Shown here one piece after another: positions 15,163 through 22,033 of a stretch of DNA of 23,026 nt (within the stretch, counting starts at the first letter, position 1; each line of letters starts with the position of its first letter). The translations under genes were made by a program, and so were the position numbers. Source of the stretch: Anaerolineae bacterium (GTDB lineage: Bacteria; Chloroflexota; Anaerolineae; Aggregatilineales; Phototrophicaceae). The notes under the pieces are model-generated. The model was not told the DNA's origin. It made no database searches and saw only the letters and a list, made by a program, of their open reading frames with translations. The DNA is taken from contig JANQRM010000634.1 in NCBI GenBank assembly GCA_028284565.1, forward strand, positions 1 to 23,026. Direction: 5' to 3'.

Positions 15163-15621
15163 CTAATCGGATGATTCGGCGACGCTTCCAGATGGCTGGT
15201 CAATGGTTTCATCTTCATCAAAGGTCTGTTCCTCTGATTCTGTTGTGGTCGATTTCCCATTGAGGTGTTCAGTCACGACATCCAATAGACCCTTGCGACT
15301 CACAGGTTTGGCGACATAGCCATCACAGCCAGCTTCAAGGCATTTTTCAGCATCGCCATACATGGCATTGGCGGTGAGCGCGATAATCGGGATATGCTTG
15401 ATGGTCGGTTTGGCTTTGATTTGCCGGGTTGCCTCTAAGCCATCCATGTCGGGCAAGTTGACGTCCATCAAAATGAGGTCGGGGGCTTCTTCTTCTGCTA
15501 ACCGCATCCCGCTGTTCCCATCCAAAGCTTCAAGGACTTCGTAGCCCTGATGTTTAAGGATTTTACGGACGAGGCGGAGATTTTGTGGATTGTCCTCTAC
15601 ACAAAGGATTCGCTGTACCAT
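15163..15621 (-). CDS. Response regulator receiver with acidic C-terminal tail
   Basis: A 152-residue protein. Residues 1-118 are a complete receiver: VEDN acidic pocket, the phosphoacceptor Asp in LILMDVNLPDMDG, Thr in IALTANAM, and Lys in VAKPVS. The last 35 residues are a low-complexity Ser/Thr/Glu/Asp tail (about 118-152) with no recognisable output domain. This places it with receivers often found beside hybrid kinases (DivK-type), which act as relays. AGGAACAAT precedes the ATG, and a TATAAT (15682-15677, minus strand) lies about 55 bases upstream as a possible -10. The gene is followed after a short gap by its paralogue, probably in one transcript. Confidence 0.93.
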   Translation of the reverse strand: MVQRILCVEDNPQNLRLVRKILKHQGYEVLEALDGNSGMRLAEEEAPDLILMDVNLPDMDGLEATRQIKAKPTIKHIPIIALTANAMYGDAEKCLEAGCDGYVAKPVSRKGLLDVVTEHLNGKSTTTESEEQTFDEDETIDQPSGSVAESSD

Positions 15622-15696
15622 ATTGTTCCTAGAAGTTATCTATCCCTAACTACCCTATTGTAAACCAGACTGTCGAATTATAACGTAAACGTTGGC

Positions 15697-16065
15697 TTAA
15701 GCGTGGTCTTCATCGCCCGTGCCGACGGGTTCGTTGGTGGTAGTGATGCTTGTCCATTCGGGTTTATCACCACGCAGATGCCCAAAAATGGGTTTCTCGT
15801 TTCGTAGAATATCGACAAAGGAACTGATGTCGCGCATGGGCATGAAGATTGAACCTTTTTTGTTCTCTAAATCGACCATTGGCGCGGGGAATGCGCTGTC
15901 TTCACTGAGGAAGAAGACATCCATCGTATACTCGTCGCCCATGCATCGCACGATTCCTCGAATTTTGGCAGTCACACCATCAAAAGTGCGTTCCTCAAGT
16001 TGTCGCCATATCACCATATACTCTTTGATTTCATAGACGGCAACGGGTTGGTCGGGTTGGGACAT
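15697..16065 (-). CDS. Hypothetical protein, 122 residues
   Basis: Unrecognised small cytoplasmic protein without signal or membrane span. It appears to be a small alpha/beta or all-beta domain: strands in EYMVIWRQLEE, KIRGIVRCMGDEYTMDVFFL and SIFMPMRDISSFVDILRNEK are followed by a disordered acidic tail (NEPVGTGDEDHA). The start is well supported by AGGAGAAG before ATG 16065 and by a promoter at 16101-16130. The next gene downstream is a response regulator 75 bases away; this protein might take part in the same signalling output, but that is only position-based inference. Confidence 0.65.
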   Translation of the reverse strand: MSQPDQPVAVYEIKEYMVIWRQLEERTFDGVTAKIRGIVRCMGDEYTMDVFFLSEDSAFPAPMVDLENKKGSIFMPMRDISSFVDILRNEKPIFGHLRGDKPEWTSITTTNEPVGTGDEDHA

Positions 16066-16100
16066 GAGGCTTCTCCTGTTGATGGCACATATCTAGCGTT

Positions 16101-16130
16101 ATTGTAAGTGGTAGGTGTCCGACTTGGCAA
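16101..16130 (-). promoter_or_regulatory. Promoter for the 122-residue hypothetical gene
   Basis: On the minus strand TTGCCA (16130-16125) and TACAAT (16106-16101) are separated by 18 bases. The -10 lies about 36 bases before the ATG at 16065. It may also drive the response regulators downstream. Confidence 0.5.
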
Positions 16131-16144
16131 GTGAAAGTCGTAGA

Positions 16145-17290
16145 TTATGGTGATGCCCAATTCGGGAAGAAGGCGTTATCGTTGATGAGTGTGAGTTCAC
16201 CTGTCTCTAATGAATAGACCCAGATTTCGGGCAAACCACCCGATTCTGCGTTGCCATTTTCGTCAAGGAGCGGGAAGCGTTGCATTAATAGGTGCGTGCC
16301 ATTGCTATTCCACTCGAAGAACGAGCTGTTGTAGCGCTCATCGTAGACAAGGGGTTCGAGTTCACCTGTGCGCGAATCCATGAGATAGATTTGATGCCCG
16401 CGTGTCCAACGGTCATCGGTGTATTGACGGGCAATGGCGACACGCTGTCCGTCGGGATGCCAGCGCGCATTGGCATCGTCAATTGCGTCATCGGGATTGG
16501 TAAATGATGTGAACTCACGGTCTAGTAAATCGGCAATCTGCAGATAGGTAAACATCTGCTCACCGCGTCGGATGATTTCGGGAAAGATGAGTTCTTGTCC
16601 ATTTGGAGAGAGGGTCCCCATCGCGCCGTGTGAGCTGGGTATAAAACGCAGGAGTGGGTCATCAGCGGTGGCTTCAAAGTCGTAGATGATGATGCCGGGT
16701 TGGGTGATGTCTGCACTATAAAAGCCAAGATGTCGTGAATCTGCCGCCCAGCGTGGACTGTGTGCAACGATTTGTGGGTCGGCGACGAGGGGTTCGGTCT
16801 GGAAATTAGACGACTTCAAATCAACGAGCCAGATACGGTCTAAGCCGGGTCCGCCTGTGGAGAGGTCGCTATTCCATTGGGCGCGTTGATAGACCAACCA
16901 GCTTCCATCGGGACTGAAGGCAGGATTGCGACAACTTGCATCTTGTGTGGGGCATTTGCCGATGTCGAAGACTTGGTCGCGGGTGGTATCCAGCAGGAAG
17001 ATGTTATTTAAGCCTGTTTCGTCATCGCGTTCCGTATAGGCGAGCCAGCGTCCATCGGTACTATACGCAAAATCGAAGATGCCTCTATCAGAGTAGGTCA
17101 TCTGAATTTGATTTGCCGGATTGTCAATTTCTGCCACCCAGACGTTTTGGACATCACCATACGCTGGATAGAGAAATGCGACGCGAGGGCTTTGTCGCAC
17201 AGGGTCTGTGAAGTAGGCAATCCCTGCCACTAGCGCAAGGGCTAGTGTAATGAGGGATGCTACGGTGAGGTCGAGGCGAGAGAGTTTCAT
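16145..17290 (-). CDS. Membrane-anchored WD40-like beta-propeller protein
   Basis: A 381-residue protein with an N-terminal signal anchor (about 9-28: LTVASLITLALALVAGIAYF). The external part has TolB/PD40-like propeller repeats: FAYSTDGRWLAYTERD, PAFSPDGSWLVYQRAQ, PRWAADSRHLGFYSAD, GTLSPNGQELIFPE, ARWHPDGQRVAIARQY and FFEWNSNGTHLLMQRF, that is six visible blades with the S/x-P/D-G-x-x-h-h-h motif. It is likely a protein- or ligand-binding platform outside the membrane, not an enzyme. It starts at ATG 17290 with a weak GGA upstream. The palindromic repeat at 17316-17343 separates it from the TIGR03943 gene. It has no SH3 domain, unlike the propeller at 3362-4753. Confidence 0.85.
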   Translation of the reverse strand: MKLSRLDLTVASLITLALALVAGIAYFTDPVRQSPRVAFLYPAYGDVQNVWVAEIDNPANQIQMTYSDRGIFDFAYSTDGRWLAYTERDDETGLNNIFLLDTTRDQVFDIGKCPTQDASCRNPAFSPDGSWLVYQRAQWNSDLSTGGPGLDRIWLVDLKSSNFQTEPLVADPQIVAHSPRWAADSRHLGFYSADITQPGIIIYDFEATADDPLLRFIPSSHGAMGTLSPNGQELIFPEIIRRGEQMFTYLQIADLLDREFTSFTNPDDAIDDANARWHPDGQRVAIARQYTDDRWTRGHQIYLMDSRTGELEPLVYDERYNSSFFEWNSNGTHLLMQRFPLLDENGNAESGGLPEIWVYSLETGELTLINDNAFFPNWASP

Positions 17291-17315
17291 TTACAATTCC
17301 GAATTTAATTCTTTT

Positions 17316-17343
17316 GTAGGGACGTACAGCTGTACGCCCTTAC
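17316..17343. repeat. Palindromic interspersed repeat, copy 2 (inverted)
   Basis: A 28-base near-perfect palindrome (core GTACAGCTGTAC, ends GTAGGGAC and GCCCTTAC). Its reverse complement differs from 721-748 at only two adjacent positions. It lies between two co-directional minus-strand genes. Confidence 0.65.
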
Positions 17344-17369
17344 TGAACGATATTGTTCTCCATAACATG

Positions 17370-18155
17370 CTAAGGATAGAGATATGGTGTGCTGGGCTGT
17401 TCGACGATTTCGATGTCTTCAGCTTGGATAATGGGAATGAACTCGCTGTCGAATTGTCCAGCTTCAAAGCGTCCGCGTACCTTGACCCATTCGCCATCCG
17501 GGAAGGTGCTTCCATCCGCAAAGGTCACAGGCAAGCCAATAGCAAAAGCATCCGCCACACAACAACTCAATGTAAAGCGCGAGACCATGAAGTCATTATC
17601 CAAAAAGCCCGGCTCCCGATAAACAAAGCCAATAACTTCGACTTCTTGTCCATTGAAGGAAGCCATGTTGTCACTGCGGTTGAATTCGCGTAGCCAATCT
17701 AAAATGTTGCGGTCTAGGGGATTCTGATTAAAGGCAGTGTTGCTGTCGATACCTACAGGCGCGGTGCTGATACTCCCTACAGCTTCTGCGCCGAGTGGTC
17801 GAGATGGCACAATAACTGCAAGAATCAAGGGTATCGCCACGATTGCCAAAATGCCCCATGAGATATGCCCGTGGTCATGGTCATGATGCTCGTGGTCGTG
17901 TGTGTGGTCATCTTCACTGAAAAGCGACTTGAGGCTGACGAGTCCTAATAAGAGAAAAATGCCTGCGCCCAAATAGGCAAGCCATGCAAAACGAATGTTG
18001 ATGTAGTTGGTGAGGTTACCACTGAAAATCAGAAAGATGAAATAGACACCCAGACAGAGCAAAATCGCTGTTTTCATCACCTGCTTGCTTCGGTCTTTGT
18101 GATGGTGGTGTTCATGCTCGTGGTCATGTTGATGCGAATGGTCAAGCGTGGTCAT
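17370..18155 (-). CDS. TIGR03943-family partner of YraQ permease, His-rich
   Basis: A 261-residue membrane protein. ATG 18155 is used because GGAGG stands 6 bases before it, inside the end of the upstream permease gene; the earlier TTG frame start is unlikely. The N-terminus is extremely His-rich (HSHQHDHEHEHHHHKD), followed by two membrane segments (about 27-46 and 54-74). A second His/Asp cluster (DDHTHDHEHHDHDHGH) comes next, then a third span, and a soluble C-terminal domain containing FNGQEVEVIGFVYREP, LSCCVADA and WVKVRGRF. This order is that of YcgQ/TIGR03943 proteins, which are encoded next to YraQ-type permeases and are thought to assist metal transport. The two His clusters suggest binding of zinc or another divalent metal; the actual substrate is not shown. 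Confidence 0.88.
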   Translation of the reverse strand: MTTLDHSHQHDHEHEHHHHKDRSKQVMKTAILLCLGVYFIFLIFSGNLTNYINIRFAWLAYLGAGIFLLLGLVSLKSLFSEDDHTHDHEHHDHDHGHISWGILAIVAIPLILAVIVPSRPLGAEAVGSISTAPVGIDSNTAFNQNPLDRNILDWLREFNRSDNMASFNGQEVEVIGFVYREPGFLDNDFMVSRFTLSCCVADAFAIGLPVTFADGSTFPDGEWVKVRGRFEAGQFDSEFIPIIQAEDIEIVEQPSTPYLYP

Positions 18156-18156
18156 C

Positions 18157-19182
18157 TTAGCCTCCAAGAATCATATTGACGATGACACCTGCTAACAAAT
18201 TGAGTGCGAAAGGTAACACAATCAGATAGGCGACGACTTTCTTCTGGAAGACTCCGGTGAACATAATGGTGCTTTTGATATCAACCATGGGTCCAAAACT
18301 GAGGAAGCCCAAAATCGCGCCTGTGGTAAAGGTATTCGTGAATGCTAAGGCTAGGAAGGCATCCACCGTCGAGCAGACACTCAGCACAAAAGCGAGTATC
18401 TGTAACACAATCACGGAGACGATGGGTCCTTCACCAATAGAAAGCAAGACATCCTGTGGGACAACGGTCTGTAAGGCGGCGGCGAGAAGGCACCCCATAA
18501 TTAGGAAGCGTCCCATCTCGAAGAATTCATTCCCTGCGATGTTGAGTGCTTGTGAAAAGCCTTTGCGGAGGTTGCGTCCGCGTTTCCGCGGTTGCTCGTC
18601 ATTGGGTACACACATGGACTGTGGTAACAAGACTTCTTCTGGTTTTGCCATATACGCAAAGATGAGTCCAATGCCAATGGCGACGAGTGCGGTGATGATA
18701 AAACGTCCGATTAATACAGGTCCCCAGCCAAAGGCAATATAGGTACTAACAAAGACAATGGGGTTCATGAAGGGGGCGGCAAGGAGAAAGGTAATCCCCA
18801 CGGACATAGGCAATCCCTTCGTGAATAAGCGTCGCGCAACAGGCACAACGCCACACTCACAAACAGGGAAGATTACGCCAAGAAATGCGCCACCAATCGT
18901 CGCGCCCAATTTGTTCTTGGGAACGAAACGTGCTATATCTTCGTGACTGACAAAGGCTTCAATCAAACCAGAGGTGAGCGTACCTAATAAAAGAAAGGGA
19001 ACCGCTTCGATAAAGATGCCTAAGAAACGAGTCGTGAAGATGGTGAAGGTGGTAATAAAGTCTGCATCGGTTGCCAGCATGTTTGCCCAGAAGACCGCAC
19101 CAACAAATAAACCGATAATCAAATAAATCAGATGGCGCATACTTAATTTGGATGACTCGACAAGGGAGGTTTGGGATGCCAT
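18157..19182 (-). CDS. YraQ/YcgR-type permease (DUF318)
   Basis: A 341-residue permease with about eight membrane segments. Characteristic motifs are [21 protein letters not shown] (the Cys pair and basic helix of YraQ/ArsP-like permeases, quoted here only to show the CECG and ARRL positions), [13 protein letters not shown] and [12 protein letters not shown] near the C-terminus. A cytoplasmic loop (about 180-205) is basic. Family members include ArsP-type organoarsenical exporters and permeases tied to metal homeostasis; pairing with a His-rich TIGR03943 protein favours metal ions. The stop is one base before the next gene's ATG, so the two are translationally linked. An extended -10 promoter lies upstream of ATG 19182. 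Confidence 0.9.
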   Translation of the reverse strand: MASQTSLVESSKLSMRHLIYLIIGLFVGAVFWANMLATDADFITTFTIFTTRFLGIFIEAVPFLLLGTLTSGLIEAFVSHEDIARFVPKNKLGATIGGAFLGVIFPVCECGVVPVARRLFTKGLPMSVGITFLLAAPFMNPIVFVSTYIAFGWGPVLIGRFIITALVAIGIGLIFAYMAKPEEVLLPQSMCVPNDEQPRKRGRNLRKGFSQALNIAGNEFFEMGRFLIMGCLLAAALQTVVPQDVLLSIGEGPIVSVIVLQILAFVLSVCSTVDAFLALAFTNTFTTGAILGFLSFGPMVDIKSTIMFTGVFQKKVVAYLIVLPFALNLLAGVIVNMILGG

Positions 19183-19548
19183 AATAACCTAAAGTTTTTT
19201 AGCCAGCGCGATTGTAGCACAAGTTGGGCGAGAAGTTATTACACCTTTTGGACGATCCACCTATGAAACTATTTGACATCAGAGTTGGTTCTTATGTAAA
19301 AAGTAATTAAAGAACTTATAAAATCATAAAGAGTTAGTAAAATTAAGTCATTCTAACTAAAAATAAACCAAATTAAAACTTAAAACAAATTATTCCTTAA
19401 TTATTCTCTTAATTTTCTTGAATTTATGTGTTTACAATATAAGATATAAAAAAAGTAAATATCATTTGATTGGGGATAATGGTATTGGTAAGCGATATGT
19501 TGCTACGAGTCGGTTATTGTTGTCGGATTATTGGAGACATAGTGCATA
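19183..19548. other. AT-rich divergent intergenic region
   Basis: 366 bases. From about 19290 to 19470 the sequence is strikingly AT-rich compared with the rest of the window. The minus side carries the permease promoter. The plus side (for the Rv3378c-like gene) has a GATAAT at 19475-19480 without a clear -35, and GGAG at 19532-19535. No open reading frame, tRNA or clear operator was seen. Confidence 0.55.
19211..19219 (-). promoter_or_regulatory. Extended -10 promoter of the permease operon
   Basis: The minus strand reads TGC directly before TACAAT (19219-19211), an extended -10 element, about 30 bases before the permease ATG. No good -35 is present. Confidence 0.4.
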
Positions 19549-20514
19549 ATGATTCAGATGGAAGGAAAGCCCCTTCAAAAAACATTTAATCGAGATGATG
19601 ACCATCCCCTGAGCTTAGAAGAATTTCTTGCACTTTCCACTGAGGATGTTTTCGATCTCATTTATCCTCAACAACTGAGTATTTCCTTGTTAATCAATGG
19701 CACGCGCCGTTGGTATCTTGCCGAGCATTATGATGAACCCCCACAGGATTATAGTTATTTCCCAGATTATCTGAATAAAGTATTGATCCAATTAGGTCGT
19801 TTACTCAATCTTCTGGCACGGTTGGGCTTCTATCGAGTCTTTATTCCCGTTTATTCATGGCAACAACCCGAACGCAACAGCACTGCCTATAAATTTTTGT
19901 TGGAAGGGATTAAAGCTCTTAGCTACCACCCAGCATTGCTTGAAGCCTATGAAGCGCAAGATTATAGTGTGCAATATTATGGCGACATCAATTATTTGCC
20001 CTTTGATGTAATTGATATCATCTGTAATGCTATTCAGGAAGAAAAGCAAAATCCGAAACATCGTGTGTATTATGGGATAGATGGAGGCAATCCACACGAT
20101 TATATTTTGCGATTGTCATTTATGTATGGGATGCAAGGCGGGAGCGCGCCAACATGGCAAGATATTGTGGAATTATACTATGATGACCGCACCATGAAAC
20201 CGTTGAATATTCTGGTGGCGTTTAATAATGTTTATGCTCGATTGGGGATTCCACCCTTATTGGACGGTCAAGATCGTATCTATACTCGTGCGATTACCCC
20301 GTTGGTGATGAATGAACAGGCTGTCCGCGAAATACTGTATGATTATCTTTATGTCAAGCAAGACCCCGGCAGGAGCTACAAAGATATTCATCCTGATGAA
20401 CTTCATCGGCTCAAGCAATTCTACGCCGCCAACCAAGGCACAACATTGGGACTCATGCAGAAGTATGATGACCTGACCTATCCGAAAAAAGGCTTTGAAG
20501 TTCCAGAGGATTAG
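19549..20514 (+). CDS. Rv3378c-like (tuberculosinyl-adenosine transferase family) prenyltransferase-fold protein
   Basis: A 321-residue soluble protein that I recognise as a homologue of Mycobacterium tuberculosis Rv3378c, which attaches the diterpene tuberculosinyl to adenosine using a cis-prenyltransferase (UppS) fold. Shared landmarks: INGTRRWYL at 49-57 (Rv3378c FDGTRRWF), a Phe/Val-rich strand ending in IPVYS, the QYYGD segment (about 142-146), QDIVELYYDD, and near the end VREILYDYLYVK and HPDELHRLKQFYAANQ (Rv3378c RRILYDHIYLR and SADQLNVLRNRYRAQ). The two Arg of GTRRW, which bind diphosphate in this fold, are present. The preceding Asp (D34 of Rv3378c) is Asn50 here. No terpene cyclase of the Rv3377c type is in the window. 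The ATG at 19549 has a distant GGAG. Substrate and product are unknown. Confidence 0.78.
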   Translation: MIQMEGKPLQKTFNRDDDHPLSLEEFLALSTEDVFDLIYPQQLSISLLINGTRRWYLAEHYDEPPQDYSYFPDYLNKVLIQLGRLLNLLARLGFYRVFIPVYSWQQPERNSTAYKFLLEGIKALSYHPALLEAYEAQDYSVQYYGDINYLPFDVIDIICNAIQEEKQNPKHRVYYGIDGGNPHDYILRLSFMYGMQGGSAPTWQDIVELYYDDRTMKPLNILVAFNNVYARLGIPPLLDGQDRIYTRAITPLVMNEQAVREILYDYLYVKQDPGRSYKDIHPDELHRLKQFYAANQGTTLGLMQKYDDLTYPKKGFEVPED

Positions 20515-20517
20515 AGC

Positions 20518-20916
20518 TTAAACTGCAAGTTGCCCCTCTAGGTGGTTGACCTCTAGGATATAGCGCGCTTCCGTTAGACTTTCAGCAAAATGTAATTGCT
20601 CTTGCATTAGATTGCGTCGATTGAGTTGATGCACTGGTGCATTCAAGGCTTGCAGTTTGGGGTCTGCGCCTACGATGACTTTGGGAACATCTTGGAGTTG
20701 TAAGCCATAGGGACTTTGTGCTTGCACGCCGAATGCTTGTTGAGGCAACGATGCGGCTTCGCGCATATCCATAATGACACCGACAATAGAGCGTTCCCCA
20801 ACTTCATATTGGGCTTGTTGACGCGCTTGGGTCAATTCATCCCATGTCCATGTTCCATGATATGCAAAGCGTAAGATGGTTTTCTCAGAATTTTCCCAAC
20901 TGAATGTCACTGCCAT
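20518..20916 (-). CDS. STAS-like small regulatory protein
   Basis: A 132-residue cytoplasmic protein with a STAS/SpoIIAA-like pattern. The N-terminal strand pair is MAVTFSWENSEKTILRFAYH followed by WTWDELTQARQQAQ, then IVGVIMDMREA (the central strand with an acidic end), PQQAFGVQAQSPYG, VPKVIVGAD and a final helix LTEARYILEV. Such proteins act through binding partners or phosphorylation. The usual serine of anti-sigma antagonists is not obvious, so I call it STAS-like only. ATG 20916 has GGGATAGGG upstream. The end lies three bases from the end of the convergent Rv3378c-like gene; no terminator separates them, so they may interfere transcriptionally. Confidence 0.6.
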   Translation of the reverse strand: MAVTFSWENSEKTILRFAYHGTWTWDELTQARQQAQYEVGERSIVGVIMDMREAASLPQQAFGVQAQSPYGLQLQDVPKVIVGADPKLQALNAPVHQLNRRNLMQEQLHFAESLTEARYILEVNHLEGQLAV

Positions 20917-21180
20917 TTTCCCTATCCCTTCAACACAATACTAACAACACATTACATATTATTGAGTTTAATGGTGAAAAGATGGATAAACAATTAAGAT
21001 TGTGTTGTCTAGACAAAGATAACAATGTTATCACTTATTTTTATTACGATGTTTGTTAATTGTTACAGATTTGACAATTTGAACGGATATGTATGTTCGG
21101 TGTTAATACAAGCATCCATTCCGCATTAAAATCCGCTACAATTTGTGACTTGCATTATTCAATCACGATAAGGACCCCTT
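20917..21180. other. Divergent intergenic region, STAS-like / hydrolase
   Basis: 264 bases. TTGACA at 21071-21076 is a perfect -35, with a TATGTT 15 bases later as a suboptimal -10 for the hydrolase. A TACAAT at 21137-21142 is an alternative -10. AAGGA precedes the hydrolase ATG. Several short T-rich runs, but no gene. Confidence 0.4.
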
Positions 21181-22026
21181 ATGCCCCTGCCTCTGCTCCG
21201 ATTTGGTGGCGATGACGTTAAGCCAACCCTTCATCTTGCTCCTGCGAATGGATTTCCACCCCAGACATATATCCCGATGTTGCGCCCGTTGATGTCCGCA
21301 TATCAGGTCGTGTCGTTTCCGCCTCGTGCGATGTGGACGAACGATGCTCCGCCTAGCGTGTACGAAGGTTGGAATTATCTGGCAGATGATTTGTTGCAGG
21401 GAATTGCAGAGCAAGGATTCGAGAATATCATTGCAGTGGGACATTCATTTGGAGGTGTCGGGTCGATGTTGGCGGTGATACGAGTGCCTCAGCTTTTTCG
21501 GGCGTTGATACTGCTTGACCCGACAATCATGCTCCCGCCAATGCTCGACCTTCTCCGCCATGCGTGGGACAACGATCTTGTTGACCATAACCCGCTGGTA
21601 CAATCTGCGAAACGTCGCCGTACGCATTTTGAGAGTGCTGATGCCTTCTATGAGCGAATCAAAGACAAGTCTATCTTCCAAGATTGGGATGCGGAAGCTC
21701 TGCGACTGTATGCTGAGAGTGGCACAAAACCCGCGGATGATGGCGTGACGCTGACATGGTCTTCGGCATGGGAAGCCTATTACTTCTCCACCGTGCATCA
21801 CACAATTTGGGACGATTTGCCCAAAGCAAAAGGTCTTGTACCGACGTTAATACTGCGCGGTGGCACAAGTGATACCTTTGTGCCTGAAGCCTATGAACGA
21901 GTGCAACCAATATTGCCAGATGCCACCTTTGCAGAAATCGACAGGCATGGGCATCTCTTCCCGCAATCTGCACCGCGACAGACTGCCGAAGTCATTCAAG
22001 ATTGGTTACTGACAACCCTCTCCTGA
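21181..22026 (+). CDS. Alpha/beta hydrolase
   Basis: A 281-residue soluble alpha/beta-hydrolase fold enzyme. The oxyanion strand is LHLAPANGFPP (18-27), the nucleophile elbow GHSFGG gives Ser89, the acid is probably Asp231 in LRGGTSDTFVP, and the His is His258 (or 256) in DRHGHLFP. All three catalytic elements are therefore present in the right order. A helical cap (about 115-185, including HNPLVQSAKRRRTHFES) lies between the core strands. The family includes esterases, lipases and C-C hydrolases; the substrate cannot be told. AAGGA stands about 7 bases before the ATG at 21181. The stop is 7 bases from the end of the convergent M23 peptidase gene. Confidence 0.88.
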   Translation: MPLPLLRFGGDDVKPTLHLAPANGFPPQTYIPMLRPLMSAYQVVSFPPRAMWTNDAPPSVYEGWNYLADDLLQGIAEQGFENIIAVGHSFGGVGSMLAVIRVPQLFRALILLDPTIMLPPMLDLLRHAWDNDLVDHNPLVQSAKRRRTHFESADAFYERIKDKSIFQDWDAEALRLYAESGTKPADDGVTLTWSSAWEAYYFSTVHHTIWDDLPKAKGLVPTLILRGGTSDTFVPEAYERVQPILPDATFAEIDRHGHLFPQSAPRQTAEVIQDWLLTTLS

Positions 22027-22033
22027 TTTGTCG

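Noticed and set aside
17316..17343. Palindrome as a rho-independent terminator
   Set aside because: No T-run follows it on either strand in the right place, and a near-identical copy occurs elsewhere, so a repeat element fits better.
19549..20514. Ordinary undecaprenyl diphosphate synthase (UppS)
   Set aside because: It lacks the MDGNGRWA and later UppS signatures and is longer. The Rv3378c landmarks match better along the whole length.
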